Shown: positions 27,561 through 36,982, counted from the stretch's first letter. The stretch is DNA of 64,000 nucleotides from an uncultured Polaribacter sp. (GCA_943788045.1 CALSOT010000002.1:304310-368309); one strand, 5' to 3'. A program made the numbers and translations. The notes: generated by a model not told the origin, from the sequence alone.

Positions 27561-28325
27561 ATGAAAAGAGTCAGTGTTTTAGGTTGTGGTTGGTTAGGAA
27601 AACCTTTATCCATCTCTTTATTAGATGAAGGATATTCTGTAAAAGGCTCTACAACAACCGAAGAAAAGTTAGAGCTCTTAGAAATGAATAACATAACACC
27701 TTACATTGTTAATATTTCGGAGTTTGAAGAGTTTGATAGTTTTTTAAATTCTGATATTTTAATTATTTCAATTACGTCTAAAGATGTAGATGGTTTTCAA
27801 AATTTGATTTCTCAAATTGAAAGTTCTGATGTTCAAAAAGTAATATTTATTAGTTCCACTTCTGTTTATGGAAGATTGAATAAAGTAATGACAGAAGAAG
27901 ATGTAGTTTTAAAAACACCTTTAACAGAAATTGAAGACTTATTTAGACAGAATAATTTTTTTGAAACAACAATAATTCGTTTTGCTGGTTTATTTGGTGA
28001 TGAGAGACATCCTTCTAACTGGTTTAAAAACGGACGAAAAATACCACAGCCAAAAGGTTTTGTAAATATGATTCATAAAGAAGATTGTATTGAAATTATT
28101 CATACAATTATTGATCAAAATTGCTGGGGTCAAACTTTTAACGCGTGTTCTAACCATCATCCTACAAGAAGAGAGTTTTATACAATTGCAAAGTTAAGTA
28201 ACGATTTTGAGGTTCCTGAATTTGAAGATAATGATGTTTATGAATGGAAAATTATTAGTTCTAAAAAATTGCAAGACGTGTTAGATTATACTTTTATTCA
28301 TGATGATTTGTTAAGTATTGGTTAG
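27561..28325 (+). CDS. NAD-dependent epimerase/dehydratase family protein (YeeZ-like)
   Basis: A 254-residue Rossmann-fold protein. The nucleotide-binding loop is VLGCGWLGKPL near the N-terminus (GxGxxG). Other signs of the atypical extended SDR group are ISSTSVYGR and IIRFAGLFG. The usual YxxxK active site is not apparent in its standard place, as in the YeeZ-like subgroup, so catalytic activity is uncertain. It follows the aquaporin gene by 65 bases on the same strand and could share its transcript. The substrate is unknown. Confidence 0.75.
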   Translation: MKRVSVLGCGWLGKPLSISLLDEGYSVKGSTTTEEKLELLEMNNITPYIVNISEFEEFDSFLNSDILIISITSKDVDGFQNLISQIESSDVQKVIFISSTSVYGRLNKVMTEEDVVLKTPLTEIEDLFRQNNFFETTIIRFAGLFGDERHPSNWFKNGRKIPQPKGFVNMIHKEDCIEIIHTIIDQNCWGQTFNACSNHHPTRREFYTIAKLSNDFEVPEFEDNDVYEWKIISSKKLQDVLDYTFIHDDLLSIG

Positions 28326-28442
28326 TTACAAAGTAGCATGGACTCAAAGTTGAAAAGTCTGTTTGTGTTCATTTAAAAGTAAACAAGTAAAATTGATTGA
28401 GGACTTTTTATTTTGCTTGTTGCTAACTTAATCATAAAACAA

Positions 28443-30083
28443 TTAACTATATTTCTTTTTTCTCCAATAATTAAACACAAACCCAAAACTTAATAAAATT
28501 AGCAATGGTAAAACAACATTTAATAACTGCCAAAAAGTACGTTCTTTAAAGGCTTTTTGTTTGTCTAATGTTTTAATTGTTAGTGTTTTGTTTCTCAATT
28601 GAATTAAGCCGGAATCATCTAATAAATAATCAATACTATTTATTAAAAAGTCTTTGTTTCCAAATTGTTGATTTGTCCATTTATCTCTATTCAAATCAAA
28701 AGGTTCCCCTTTTAAAATCTGATTTTTGCTAACATCACCGTCAGAAATTATCACCATTTTATTGTTAGTTGCTTTCTCTTTATAAAGGCTGGATTCATAA
28801 GGTTTTACTCTGTTTTTGTAAGCGGATATAAAATTCCCTTCTAATAAAACAGCAAATAGTTGATTTCCATTTTTGTAATCATTTTCAACAACTTCATCAG
28901 CAATAGATTGAAGTTCAATAAAACTAGGAGTTCCTATTTTTTGGGACAATAAAGAACTGACTAATAAAGGTGTTTTTTTAATGTTGTTTTTTAACGTATC
29001 TATTTGGTTTGCAAATTGTAACCTTACTGGAGAAACATTTTTAGTAATCGTATGTTTGGGGTTTCCTCCAACCAAAGGATGATAAAACCATTCTAAATTT
29101 TTAAACTGCGTTTGATTTCCAACTTTGCCCGTTGCGACAGGAATTTGAGCTGCATACAAATCTTTTATTAAAGTGGTATTAATTCTAATTCCGTAAGAAA
29201 ATAACAAGTCTGTTAAATTTAAATCTCTAGGATATGCTAACATTTTTCCATTGGCAAATAGACTATCTTGGTCTGCTTGCACATAGTCTAACATCCACAA
29301 AGTTTTTCCTCCATTAGCAATATACTGGTCTATCGTAAATTTTTCTTTTGAAGTAAATTTTTGAGTTGGTTTTGCAATAATGGCCAAATCAAAAGAGGTT
29401 AAATCTTGCAAAGTTTGTTGCGGATTTGTCGCTACAGAATCTAACGTAAATTTTGCTAATCTATATTTTTTTGAAACTTCACTTAAAAAACTATATTGAT
29501 AAATATCTTGTAATTCTCCATTTCCAGTTAGTACAGCAATTCTTTTTTGTTGCTTTTGAGTAATTGAATTAATCGCATTTGAAAAACTATATTCTAAATT
29601 TTCAATTGCTTTTTCTAGCTGTTCATCTTGTGAGGCAACGATGGCGTTGGGTAACAAAGAAACAACTTTAGATCTTTTTCCAAAAGAAACCTCTGCCCAA
29701 GGAAAAATAATTGCTTCAGACAATTTACCATCTTCCTCAACAGTTAGTTGACTTGGCATCATGCCGCGTTTAATCAATGCTTCACGCTGCTTATCTGGGG
29801 CTTCAAAATTGATTTTTATATTTGAGTTTTCTAGTGCTAATTCTTCTAAATACTGACGCGTCTCTCGCTGTAATCTTTTAAATTCTGAAGGAAAATCACC
29901 TTCTAGATAAACAGTAACAAAAAGAAATTTATCAACTTTAGAAACAATATCTTTTGTCGTTTTAGAAAGTGTGTAACGCTTATCTGAAGTTAAGTCTAAA
30001 CGAGTATAAAATGATTGGTTGATGACATTTAAGAGTATTAAACCAATACTTAGAATAACAATGTTTTTTATTTTTTTATTCAT
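28443..30083 (-). CDS. gldG: Gliding-motility ABC transporter component GldG
   Basis: A 546-residue membrane-anchored protein with one helix at the N-terminus (residues ~8-25) and one near the C-terminus (~518-538), the GldG layout. The large middle part matches the auxiliary subunit family of ABC-2 transporters (YTLSKTTKDI, IKINFEAPDKQREALIKRG, LDYVQADQD). In F. johnsoniae GldA, GldF and GldG form an ABC transporter; its link to gliding has been questioned because some gliders lack it, so its true substrate is open. It overlaps gldF by eight bases (30076-30083), which fixes the pair as one operon. No gldA ATPase adjoins it. Confidence 0.9.
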   Translation of the reverse strand: MNKKIKNIVILSIGLILLNVINQSFYTRLDLTSDKRYTLSKTTKDIVSKVDKFLFVTVYLEGDFPSEFKRLQRETRQYLEELALENSNIKINFEAPDKQREALIKRGMMPSQLTVEEDGKLSEAIIFPWAEVSFGKRSKVVSLLPNAIVASQDEQLEKAIENLEYSFSNAINSITQKQQKRIAVLTGNGELQDIYQYSFLSEVSKKYRLAKFTLDSVATNPQQTLQDLTSFDLAIIAKPTQKFTSKEKFTIDQYIANGGKTLWMLDYVQADQDSLFANGKMLAYPRDLNLTDLLFSYGIRINTTLIKDLYAAQIPVATGKVGNQTQFKNLEWFYHPLVGGNPKHTITKNVSPVRLQFANQIDTLKNNIKKTPLLVSSLLSQKIGTPSFIELQSIADEVVENDYKNGNQLFAVLLEGNFISAYKNRVKPYESSLYKEKATNNKMVIISDGDVSKNQILKGEPFDLNRDKWTNQQFGNKDFLINSIDYLLDDSGLIQLRNKTLTIKTLDKQKAFKERTFWQLLNVVLPLLILLSFGFVFNYWRKKKYS

Positions 30084-30792
30084 TATTTAAACGCGTTTTA
30101 GTGATGAATAAAAAGAATACAGTTACACTTAAAAAGTAGATGATGTCTCGGGTGTCAATTACGCCTCGAGAAATACTTTTGAAATGTTCGTTAATTCCCA
30201 TTTTTTTTATGGCTAGTTCATTGCCAAGAGAAATAGAAATTGCATCAAAACCATAGAATAAAAAAAAAGTAATCATAACGCCCAATATAAAAGCTACAAT
30301 CTGATTTTTTGAAAGTGTTGAGGTAAATAATCCTATTGAAGTATATGTTGCTGCTAAGAATAACAAACCAATGTAAGAACCTATAGCACTTCCGAAATCG
30401 ATGTCTCCAATGGGATTTGCTAATTGATATATGGTATAAGCATAAGTTAATGTTGGCAGTAGAGCAACAAAAACTAAAAGTAGAGAAGCCCAAAATTTTC
30501 CGAGTACAATTTTCCAATCAGAAATTGGTTTTGTTTTTAAGAGTTCAATGGTTCCGTCGCTAAATTCATCAGCAAAACTTTTCATGGTAATAGCAGGTAT
30601 CAAAAATAAAAATACCCATGGAGCTAGAAAGAAGAAAGAATTTAAATCTGCAAACCCAGCATTTAGAATATTAAAATCATCTTTAAAAACCCATAAAAAT
30701 AATCCGTTAATTAACAAGAAAACTCCAATTACTAAATAAGCTATGGGACTTGCAAAAAATGAATTGATTTCCTTTTTTAAAATTGCAAACAT
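30076..30792 (-). CDS. gldF: Gliding-motility ABC transporter permease GldF
   Basis: A 238-residue ABC-2 type permease with six predicted helices. The start MFAILKKEINSFFASPIAYLV is cut here to its core EINSFFASPIAY, a typical GldF/NosY opening. The cytoplasmic segment FADEFSDGTIELLKTKPIS is the conserved loop that contacts the ATPase. It forms the membrane channel of the GldAFG transporter and is translated with gldG through an overlapping stop/start. The upstream gap holds no obvious TAnnTTTG box. Confidence 0.9.
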   Translation of the reverse strand: MFAILKKEINSFFASPIAYLVIGVFLLINGLFLWVFKDDFNILNAGFADLNSFFFLAPWVFLFLIPAITMKSFADEFSDGTIELLKTKPISDWKIVLGKFWASLLLVFVALLPTLTYAYTIYQLANPIGDIDFGSAIGSYIGLLFLAATYTSIGLFTSTLSKNQIVAFILGVMITFFLFYGFDAISISLGNELAIKKMGINEHFKSISRGVIDTRDIIYFLSVTVFFLFITKTRLNNE

Positions 30793-30930
30793 TGTTTAAA
30801 GATTGTTTTTTATATTTTAAAATTATTACTTGCTGAGTATAATATTCTCTCTTTTTTATTGATTTTTATGTAGCGTAATAAAAAAAAGACATTTAATATA
30901 CTGATTGGTATTATCAGCTTGTAAAAAATA

Positions 30931-31458
30931 CTAAGCTTTTATTCTATAACTTAAATTGTTTTCAAAACCTTCATCTTTAATTTCTGGTTCAAAAACAAAT
31001 TTTTGTTTCTCTAATAACGAAATAGAAGCTGTATTATTTTTATGGGTAAATGCTTCAATGGTTTTTAATTCCATTTGTTTAAAACCATATTTTAAAACGA
31101 CTTCAAAAGCTTCACTCATAAAACCTTTTTGTTGGTAAGAAGGGTCTAATTCATATCCAATTTCTGCATAATCTTCTTCATCTTCAAAATTACGTAAACC
31201 AATAGTACCAATTACTTGATTATTGTTTTTAGATTCTATCACCCAAAAAACACCTTTATTGTTTGTGGTTAGTTGAGAGATACGATCGATAAATGCTCTT
31301 GTTTCAGAAAGATTATTTAATGTTTTTCTATCAATAAATTCAACAACTTCTTTGTTAGTTCTTAGTCCAAAAATTGCTTTTGTATCGTTCAAGTTTAATT
31401 CTCTTAATGTTAATCTTTCTGTTTCTAGAACAGGAAAAGTAGTAAAGTCGAAATACAT
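30931..31458 (-). CDS. GNAT family N-acetyltransferase (RimJ/RimL-like)
   Basis: A 175-residue acetyltransferase of the RimJ/RimL subgroup. It opens with LETERLTLRELNLND, has the acetyl-CoA loop region YELDPSYQQKGFMSEAF in motif A, and closes with the helix FTHKNNTASISLLEKQKF. Such enzymes acetylate protein N-termini, antibiotics or small amines, and the target cannot be inferred. It is the last gene of an apparent operon on the minus strand, 18 bases after an ABM-domain gene, which itself follows the SAM hydroxide adenosyltransferase gene by six bases. Confidence 0.85.
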   Translation of the reverse strand: MYFDFTTFPVLETERLTLRELNLNDTKAIFGLRTNKEVVEFIDRKTLNNLSETRAFIDRISQLTTNNKGVFWVIESKNNNQVIGTIGLRNFEDEEDYAEIGYELDPSYQQKGFMSEAFEVVLKYGFKQMELKTIEAFTHKNNTASISLLEKQKFVFEPEIKDEGFENNLSYRIKA

Positions 31459-31476
31459 TTTTATATTATTTTGCTT

Positions 31477-31773
31477 TTATTGTAAACTCACTTTTTTATC
31501 AACGCTCCAAGCTATTGGTTTGTCATTAAATAATATCTTTGTTTTAGCCCAAACAGTTTTAAAAAGTTCTGAGTTTCTATAATTTTCTAAATCTTGTTCT
31601 TTTGCCCAATAAGAATAGGTGAAAAATATTTCTGGGTTTGTTTTGTCTTGATATAATTCTAATAAATTACATCCTTTAGATGCTTTTATTGATGTTTTTT
31701 TTTCTTCAAAGATGGATAAAAAATCCTCAATGTGTTTTTTATGAAAACTCATTTTTACAATTCTTACAAGCAT
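31477..31773 (-). CDS. ABM-domain (antibiotic biosynthesis monooxygenase-like) protein
   Basis: A 98-residue small alpha/beta barrel of the ABM (dimeric ferredoxin-like) family. Marks are the start VRIVKMSF, GCNLLELYQDKTNP, FFTYSYWAKEQDLENYR and a C-terminal strand. Despite the name, most members are general small-molecule or quinol oxygenases or have no known reaction. It lies between the SAM hydroxide adenosyltransferase and GNAT genes with very short gaps, so it is co-transcribed with them. Confidence 0.8.
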   Translation of the reverse strand: MLVRIVKMSFHKKHIEDFLSIFEEKKTSIKASKGCNLLELYQDKTNPEIFFTYSYWAKEQDLENYRNSELFKTVWAKTKILFNDKPIAWSVDKKVSLQ

Positions 31774-31779
31774 AATTAC

Positions 31780-32640
31780 TTAAGTTAAGGGAGTAAAATC
31801 TGGTTGAGTATCGTTAATGAAGTCAATAATAACTGAATCTCTATATTGTAAACCCAATAAAGTTGATGCCCCACCAACTGTACCTAAATTACTCCTGTAA
31901 ATTGCAATTTCTAAATAACCAGCAGAGTTAAATAATGCCAATTTACTTCCGTCATATTGAATGCTGTCATGCGCACTACCTTTTGCGACTTCATTATATT
32001 TTGTGAATATTTTAGAGAAAGAATAACGTCTGGCATTAGCTTTAAAGCGACGACCTTTTCCAACTTCTTGAAACATTTTTTTACTAATATTAGTAATTAC
32101 ATTTCCATAATTATCAATATAAACGATACCACCAATAATTTGGTTTTGAGTTTTATTTACTTTTGGTTGAATTTCAGTCATTTGTTTAAATGTTTGAATT
32201 TCTTTACCAATTACTGCTAAATTACCACCTCTCGCAATAAAACAAGCAACTTGTACAAAAACATCTAAAACAGGAAAACTACTTTCAATTCTGTCATGAA
32301 TGTTTATTTCGACGATTTTTGTTGGTTTAATTTCTGAGGCAATCATTGATATGATTCCATTATCAGGACAAACAAAATAATGATTGTCTAGTTCTAAAGC
32401 AATATGCTTATTGTCAGCACTTAATTCTGAGTCTACACCAACAATATGAATGGTTTTATCAGGAAAGCTTTTGTAAGAATTTTTTAAGATGTAAGCCGTT
32501 TCTGTAATACTAAAAGGAGATATTTCATGTGTTATATCTACAATTTTAGCATCAGGTAATTCTGAGTAAATAGCTCCTTTTACAGCGCCTACAAAGTGGT
32601 CTTTAGTTCCAAAATCTGTTGTTAAAGTAATTAAAGACAT
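31780..32640 (-). CDS. SAM hydroxide adenosyltransferase (DUF62 family)
   Basis: A 286-residue member of the family that includes the SAM fluorinase and chlorinase. The N-terminal mark is LTTDFGTKDHFVGAVKGAI, followed by VDITHEI, VDSELSADN, the PDNGIIS loop and the small C-terminal barrel with IDNYGN. In ordinary bacteria these proteins cleave S-adenosylmethionine with water, giving adenosine and methionine; the fluorinase-type insert is not evident, so halogenation is not claimed. It is the first gene of a three-gene operon with a -7 box upstream, divergent from phoH. Confidence 0.85.
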   Translation of the reverse strand: MSLITLTTDFGTKDHFVGAVKGAIYSELPDAKIVDITHEISPFSITETAYILKNSYKSFPDKTIHIVGVDSELSADNKHIALELDNHYFVCPDNGIISMIASEIKPTKIVEINIHDRIESSFPVLDVFVQVACFIARGGNLAVIGKEIQTFKQMTEIQPKVNKTQNQIIGGIVYIDNYGNVITNISKKMFQEVGKGRRFKANARRYSFSKIFTKYNEVAKGSAHDSIQYDGSKLALFNSAGYLEIAIYRSNLGTVGGASTLLGLQYRDSVIIDFINDTQPDFTPLT

Positions 32641-32689
32641 TAAAATATTGCTGTTAATTAAATGTGTAAAAGTTATTTACTATTTCTCG

Positions 32690-32697
32690 CAAATCTA
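32690..32697 (-). promoter_or_regulatory. -7 promoter box for the DUF62-ABM-GNAT operon (TAGATTTG)
   Basis: A minus-strand TAnnTTTG match about 50 bases before the ATG at 32640. Confidence 0.5.
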
Positions 32698-32767
32698 ATC
32701 ATTTTAGTAAATTTATTCACTATTTTTAAATTAAAATAAATGTAATCAATTAATAAAAATTAATCAT

Positions 32768-33721
32768 TTGAACGAACGCATTATAGAGCTTATAGAAATT
32801 GGTCCAAAAGAGTTTTTTGGTGCTCAAAACAGTACTATTCAGCAATTAAAAAAGTATTTTCCAAAAATTAAAATCGTTGCTCGTGGATCTAAACTTAAAG
32901 TTTATGGAGAGCCAGAAATTTTAGATGAGTTTGAAACTCGTTTAGAGCGCTTGATAAAGTATTATACTAAATACAATAAGTTAGATGATAATAGTATTGA
33001 ACGCATTTTAACTTCTAATGGAAATGATGAAAAAAATATAGCAACTAAAAGTGCCAAAGAAGTTTTAGTGCATGGAGTAAGTGGAAGACAAATTAAACCA
33101 CAAACAGCAAACCAGCGTAAAATGGTTGCTTTAATGGATAAAAATGATATGTTATTTGCCGTTGGCCCAGCAGGAACAGGAAAAACCTATACAGCTGTTG
33201 CATTGGCAGTAAAGTCATTAAAGGAAAAAGAGGTTAGAAAAATTATTTTGACAAGACCAGCTGTAGAGTCTGGAGAGAATTTAGGATTTTTGCCAGGTGA
33301 TTTAAAAGACAAATTAGACCCTTATATGCAGCCATTATATGACGCTTTGCGAGATATGATTCCGCATGAAAGATTAGAATCTCATTTAGAAAAAGGAATT
33401 ATTCAGATTGCACCTTTAGCGTTTATGCGAGGTAGAACTTTAGATAACGCATTTGTAATTTTAGATGAAGCTCAAAATACGACGCATAATCAAATGAAGA
33501 TGTTTTTAACAAGAATGGGTAAAAATGCTAAGTTTATAATTACTGGAGATCCTGGTCAAATTGATTTACCAAGAAAGCAAGTTTCTGGTTTAAAAGAATC
33601 TTTATTGGCTCTAAAAAATATTGACGGTATTGCACAAGTCTATTTAGATGATAAAGACGTAGTGAGACACAAACTGGTGAAAAAAATTATAACAGCCTAT
33701 AAGAGCATAGAGACTGAATGA
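32768..33721 (+). CDS. PhoH family ATPase
   Basis: A 317-residue PhoH-like protein. The N-terminal ~100 residues carry a small RNA-binding-like fold (FPKIKIVARGSKLKVYG). The ATPase part has Walker A GPAGTGKTYTA (residues ~138-148), TRPAVESGENLGFLPGD, and Walker B FVILDEAQNTT. The C-terminal part holds TGDPGQIDLP. PhoH proteins are helicase-like ATPases associated with RNA metabolism, although their exact task is unsettled. The start is a TTG (MNERIIELIEIGP), the form normal for relatives. No operon partner is evident. Confidence 0.9.
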   Translation: MNERIIELIEIGPKEFFGAQNSTIQQLKKYFPKIKIVARGSKLKVYGEPEILDEFETRLERLIKYYTKYNKLDDNSIERILTSNGNDEKNIATKSAKEVLVHGVSGRQIKPQTANQRKMVALMDKNDMLFAVGPAGTGKTYTAVALAVKSLKEKEVRKIILTRPAVESGENLGFLPGDLKDKLDPYMQPLYDALRDMIPHERLESHLEKGIIQIAPLAFMRGRTLDNAFVILDEAQNTTHNQMKMFLTRMGKNAKFIITGDPGQIDLPRKQVSGLKESLLALKNIDGIAQVYLDDKDVVRHKLVKKIITAYKSIETE

Positions 33722-33831
33722 TTCTTTTGAAATAAAATAAATAAAAAAGAGAATAAACTTCGTGCTTTTTCTTCTGAAATCTAGGATGTAAAAAACTACT
33801 TCAAATCTTAAAAAAAAAGAAATTGAAAGCT

Positions 33832-33839
33832 TATTTTTG
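33832..33839 (+). promoter_or_regulatory. -7 promoter box for purC-fabV (TATTTTTG)
   Basis: A TAnnTTTG match 23 bases before the purC ATG. Confidence 0.5.
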
Positions 33840-33862
33840 CGCGCACAACAACACAACAAATA

Positions 33863-34810
33863 ATGAATACAATTAACGATACTAACTTTCAGTTTCCTAA
33901 CCAGAAGTCTGTTTATATAGGTAAAGTAAGGGAGGTTTACAATATTAATGATGCTCTTTTGGTTATGATTGCAACAGATAGATTGTCTGCTTTCGACGTT
34001 GTCTTACCACGTCAAATTCCTTTTAAAGGTCAGATTTTGAATCAGATTGCAACAAAAATGATGAATGAAACAGCAGATATTGTACCTAATTGGTTGATTG
34101 CAACCCCAGATGAGAACGTTGCCGTTGGTGATTTATGCGAGCCTTTTAAAGTAGAAATGGTAATTCGTGGATACCTTTCTGGTCATGCAGCAAGAGAATA
34201 CAAATTAGGGAAAAGAATTTTGTGTGGTGTTGAAATGACAGAAGGGTTAAAAGAGAACGATAAGTTTCCTTTTCCAATAATTACACCATCAACCAAAGCA
34301 GATAATGGAGAACATGATGAGGATATTTCTAGAGAAGATATTCTTTCACAAGGAATTGTTTCTGAAGAAGATTATATCGTTTTAGAAAATTATACAAATG
34401 CATTATTTCAGCGAGGAACTGAAATTGCTGCAAAAAGAGGATTGATTTTAGTAGACACAAAGTATGAATTTGGAAAAACGAAAGATGGTAAAATTGTTTT
34501 GATTGATGAAATTCACACACCAGATTCTTCTCGTTATTTTTATGCTGATGGATATCAAGAAAGACAAAAGAAAGGAGAAACTCAAAAACAATTATCGAAA
34601 GAATTTGTGCGTCAGTGGTTAATTGAAAATGATTTTCAAGGAAAAGATGGACAGCAAATACCAGAAATGTCTGACGATAAAGTTCTTGAGATTTCTAACA
34701 GATATATAGAATTATACGAACAAATTACTGGAGAAGCTTTTGTTAAGGCATCAACAGAAAATGTTCTTAACAGAATTGAAAAGAATGTAAATTCTTTTTT
34801 AGCAAACTAA
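33863..34810 (+). CDS. purC: Phosphoribosylaminoimidazolesuccinocarboxamide synthase
   Basis: A 315-residue SAICAR synthetase, the ATP-dependent step joining aspartate to CAIR in purine synthesis. The N-terminal sequence has [24 protein letters not shown] and PFKGQILNQ. The middle has [14 protein letters not shown] and ITPSTKA. The C-terminal half has [27 protein letters not shown] and FVRQWL. The length is the longer form found in Bacteroidota and eukaryote-like enzymes rather than the ~240-residue enterobacterial form. It has a promoter box and is followed after ten bases by fabV, giving an unexpected purine/fatty-acid gene pair. Confidence 0.95.
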   Translation: MNTINDTNFQFPNQKSVYIGKVREVYNINDALLVMIATDRLSAFDVVLPRQIPFKGQILNQIATKMMNETADIVPNWLIATPDENVAVGDLCEPFKVEMVIRGYLSGHAAREYKLGKRILCGVEMTEGLKENDKFPFPIITPSTKADNGEHDEDISREDILSQGIVSEEDYIVLENYTNALFQRGTEIAAKRGLILVDTKYEFGKTKDGKIVLIDEIHTPDSSRYFYADGYQERQKKGETQKQLSKEFVRQWLIENDFQGKDGQQIPEMSDDKVLEISNRYIELYEQITGEAFVKASTENVLNRIEKNVNSFLAN

Positions 34811-34820
34811 ACTAACTACA

Positions 34821-36008
34821 ATGATTATAGAACCTAGAACAAGAGGATTTATCTGTTTAACATCGCACCCAACAGGTTGTGAACAAAATGTAATAAATCA
34901 AATAGCACATGTAAAATCAAAAGGAAAAATTGATGGCGCAAAAAAAGTATTAGTAATCGGTTCATCTACAGGATTTGGATTGGCATCAAGAATTACAAGT
35001 GCTTTTGGATCAGATGCTGCCACAATAGGTGTTTTCTTTGATAAACCAGCAACCGAAGGAAGACCAGGCTCTCCAGGATTTTACAATACTGCCGCTTTTG
35101 AAAAACATGCAACCGAAGCAGGTTTGTATGCAAAAAGTATAAATGGAGATGCATTTTCTAATGAAATAAAAGAACAAGTTGTAAACCTAATAAAAGAAGA
35201 TTTAGGTCAGATTGATTTGGTTATTTACAGTTTAGCATCGCCAGTAAGAAAGCATCCAACAACCGGAAAAAGATTCAAATCTGTATTAAAACCAATTGGT
35301 GGAGAATTTTCTAATAAAACAGTAGATTTTCACACAGGTACTGTTTCAGAAATTTCTATTAAACCAGCAGAAGGAGAAGATGTAGAAAACACTGTTACTG
35401 TAATGGGTGGTGAAGATTGGAAAATGTGGATGGACGCCTTACAATCTGAAAACTTATTAGCTGAAGGAGCTACAACAGTTGCGTACTCATATATTGGCCC
35501 AGAAGTTACAAAGCCAGTTTATAGAAACGGAACAATTGGAGCAGCAAAAGATCATTTAGAAGCTACAGCTTTTACAATTTCTGATGATTTAAAATCGATT
35601 GGAGGAAAAGCATATGTTTCAGTAAATAAAGCATTAGTAACGCAAGCAAGTTCTGCAATTCCTGTAATTCCTTTATATATTTCATTATTATATAAAGTGA
35701 TGAAAGCAAAAGGAATTCATGAAGGATGTATAGAACAAATACAACGTTTATATAGCGAACGTTTATTTGGAGGTGATATAGCTCTAGACGCTAAAGGAAG
35801 AGTGAGAATTGATGATTGGGAAATGAGAGAAGATGTGCAAGCTGAGGTTAGTGAACTTTGGAAAACAGCAACAACAGAAAATTTATCAGAAATTGGAGAT
35901 TTAGATGGATATAGTAACGACTTTTACAATCTTTTTGGTTTTAAAGTTGATGGTGTAGATTATGCTGCTGATGTAAATGAAGTTGTAAACGTGCCAAGTA
36001 TTCAGTAA
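34821..36008 (+). CDS. fabV: Enoyl-ACP reductase FabV (trans-2-enoyl-CoA reductase family)
   Basis: A 395-residue FabV, which reduces the enoyl double bond in the last step of fatty acid elongation with NAD(P)H. Family signs are the start IIEPRTRGFICLTSHPTGC, then VLVIGSSTGFGLASRI for the nucleotide, the long-spaced active pair Y-x8-K in VYRNGTIGAAKDH, and the substrate segment SVNKALVTQASSAIPVIPLY. FabV enzymes resist triclosan, unlike most FabI. A FabI lies at 57351-58157 in the same window, so two unrelated enoyl reductases coexist. It is co-transcribed with purC (ten-base gap) and ends at a hairpin terminator. Confidence 0.94.
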   Translation: MIIEPRTRGFICLTSHPTGCEQNVINQIAHVKSKGKIDGAKKVLVIGSSTGFGLASRITSAFGSDAATIGVFFDKPATEGRPGSPGFYNTAAFEKHATEAGLYAKSINGDAFSNEIKEQVVNLIKEDLGQIDLVIYSLASPVRKHPTTGKRFKSVLKPIGGEFSNKTVDFHTGTVSEISIKPAEGEDVENTVTVMGGEDWKMWMDALQSENLLAEGATTVAYSYIGPEVTKPVYRNGTIGAAKDHLEATAFTISDDLKSIGGKAYVSVNKALVTQASSAIPVIPLYISLLYKVMKAKGIHEGCIEQIQRLYSERLFGGDIALDAKGRVRIDDWEMREDVQAEVSELWKTATTENLSEIGDLDGYSNDFYNLFGFKVDGVDYAADVNEVVNVPSIQ

Positions 36009-36040
36009 AAATTAATTTCTTTTTAAAGAGAATTAAAAAT

Positions 36041-36081
36041 ATAAACCTTACAGATTTTATTTTGTGAGGTTTTTCTTTTTT
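36041..36081 (+). terminator. Terminator of purC-fabV
   Basis: AAACCTTACA (36043-36052) pairs with TGTGAGGTTT (36063-36072) with one G-U pair. A T-rich run follows. Confidence 0.75.
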
Positions 36082-36101
36082 ATCTTGTCAAAAAAAAGGT
36101 A

Positions 36102-36581
36102 ATGAAAGCAGTAACCGTAAAACAGTTAAAAGACGAACTTTCTCATAAATCAGCAAATGAGTTAAAAGAGTTATGTTTGCATTTATCTAAATTTAAGAAA
36201 GAGAATAAAGAATTATTGACCTATTTATTGTTTGAATCTCATGATGAAGAGCAGTACATTCAAAGTGTGAAAGATCAAATAGATTTGCTTTTTTCTGAAA
36301 TAAATACTAAGAATTATTTTTATATCAGAAAAAGCGTTCGTAAAATTTTAACACTTACAAAAAAGTTTATCAGGTATTCTAAAAAGAAGGAAACAGAGGT
36401 TGCTTTGTTACTTTATTTTTGTCTTAAAATGAGAGGTTTTCATCCTTCTATTCGTAGAAGTACAAGATTAACAAATACGTTTGATAGACAGATACTATTA
36501 ATCAAAAAAGCGATTGCAACATTGCATGAAGATTTACAGTATGATTATCAATTAGAATTGAATGAATTATTAGATGTGTAA
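36102..36581 (+). CDS. Conserved hypothetical protein, helical
   Basis: A 159-residue soluble protein that I do not recognise by function. It is rich in Lys, Leu and Glu and appears all-helical (KQLKDELSHKSANELKELC, KDQIDLLFSEINTKNYFYI cut here to short parts). The charged middle has RKSVRKILTLTKKFIRYSKKK. There is no signal peptide and no membrane segment. The gene overlaps the next one by eight bases (ATGTGTAA), so the two products are made together and may interact. A regulatory or scaffolding role is possible but unproven. Confidence 0.75.
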   Translation: MKAVTVKQLKDELSHKSANELKELCLHLSKFKKENKELLTYLLFESHDEEQYIQSVKDQIDLLFSEINTKNYFYIRKSVRKILTLTKKFIRYSKKKETEVALLLYFCLKMRGFHPSIRRSTRLTNTFDRQILLIKKAIATLHEDLQYDYQLELNELLDV

Positions 36582-36942
36582 GAAAGAAAGACCAATTTTA
36601 TTAGATTTAGTTAACGAAGGTACATCAGAAATGGAAAAATTTCAGAATGAAGTAATTCGTCCAATAATAAAAATGCAGCATAATCTATTGATAAGTTTTT
36701 TTAAAAACTATCTACAAAAAAGAAAAATTGATTTTTCTGTTTTCCCAGAAAAGAAAAAGAGAAGTAAGATTTCATCTGTTTTTAAAACGGATAATAACTA
36801 TAAGAATATTACTTTAGGTTTTGTATTAGGTCAATTTTCTATGGATGAATATAAGTTTTATGCAGATTATTCATCAGAAATTAATAAAAGAATTTTGCAG
36901 ATTATTCAGCAAAGAATTAAAGACAGTATTTCTGAACTATAA
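36574..36942 (+). CDS. Conserved hypothetical protein, translationally coupled to the previous gene
   Basis: A 122-residue soluble, helical protein of unknown function. The ATG at 36574 lies inside the end of the upstream gene. Recognisable parts are NEGTSEMEKFQNEVIRPI near the N-terminus, a very basic stretch FPEKKKRSKIS in the middle and YADYSSEINKRILQIIQQR at the end. No enzyme motif is seen. Its stop codon overlaps the stem of a bidirectional terminator, so the pair forms a closed two-gene transcription unit. Confidence 0.7.
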   Translation: MCKKERPILLDLVNEGTSEMEKFQNEVIRPIIKMQHNLLISFFKNYLQKRKIDFSVFPEKKKRSKISSVFKTDNNYKNITLGFVLGQFSMDEYKFYADYSSEINKRILQIIQQRIKDSISEL

Positions 36943-36982
36943 TAAAAAAGTCGCCATATTCATTTACAGCGACTTTTTTATT
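36941..36982. terminator. Bidirectional terminator between the hypothetical pair and terC
   Basis: AATAAAAAAGTCGC (36941-36954) and GCGACTTTTTTATT (36969-36982) are exact reverse complements around a 14-base loop. The A and T runs are part of the stem, so it can stop transcription from either side. Confidence 0.88.

Noticed and set aside
31780..32640. True SAM fluorinase or chlorinase
   Set aside because: The characteristic insert of halogenases is not seen, and neighbours are not natural-product genes; SAM hydrolysis is the likely reaction.
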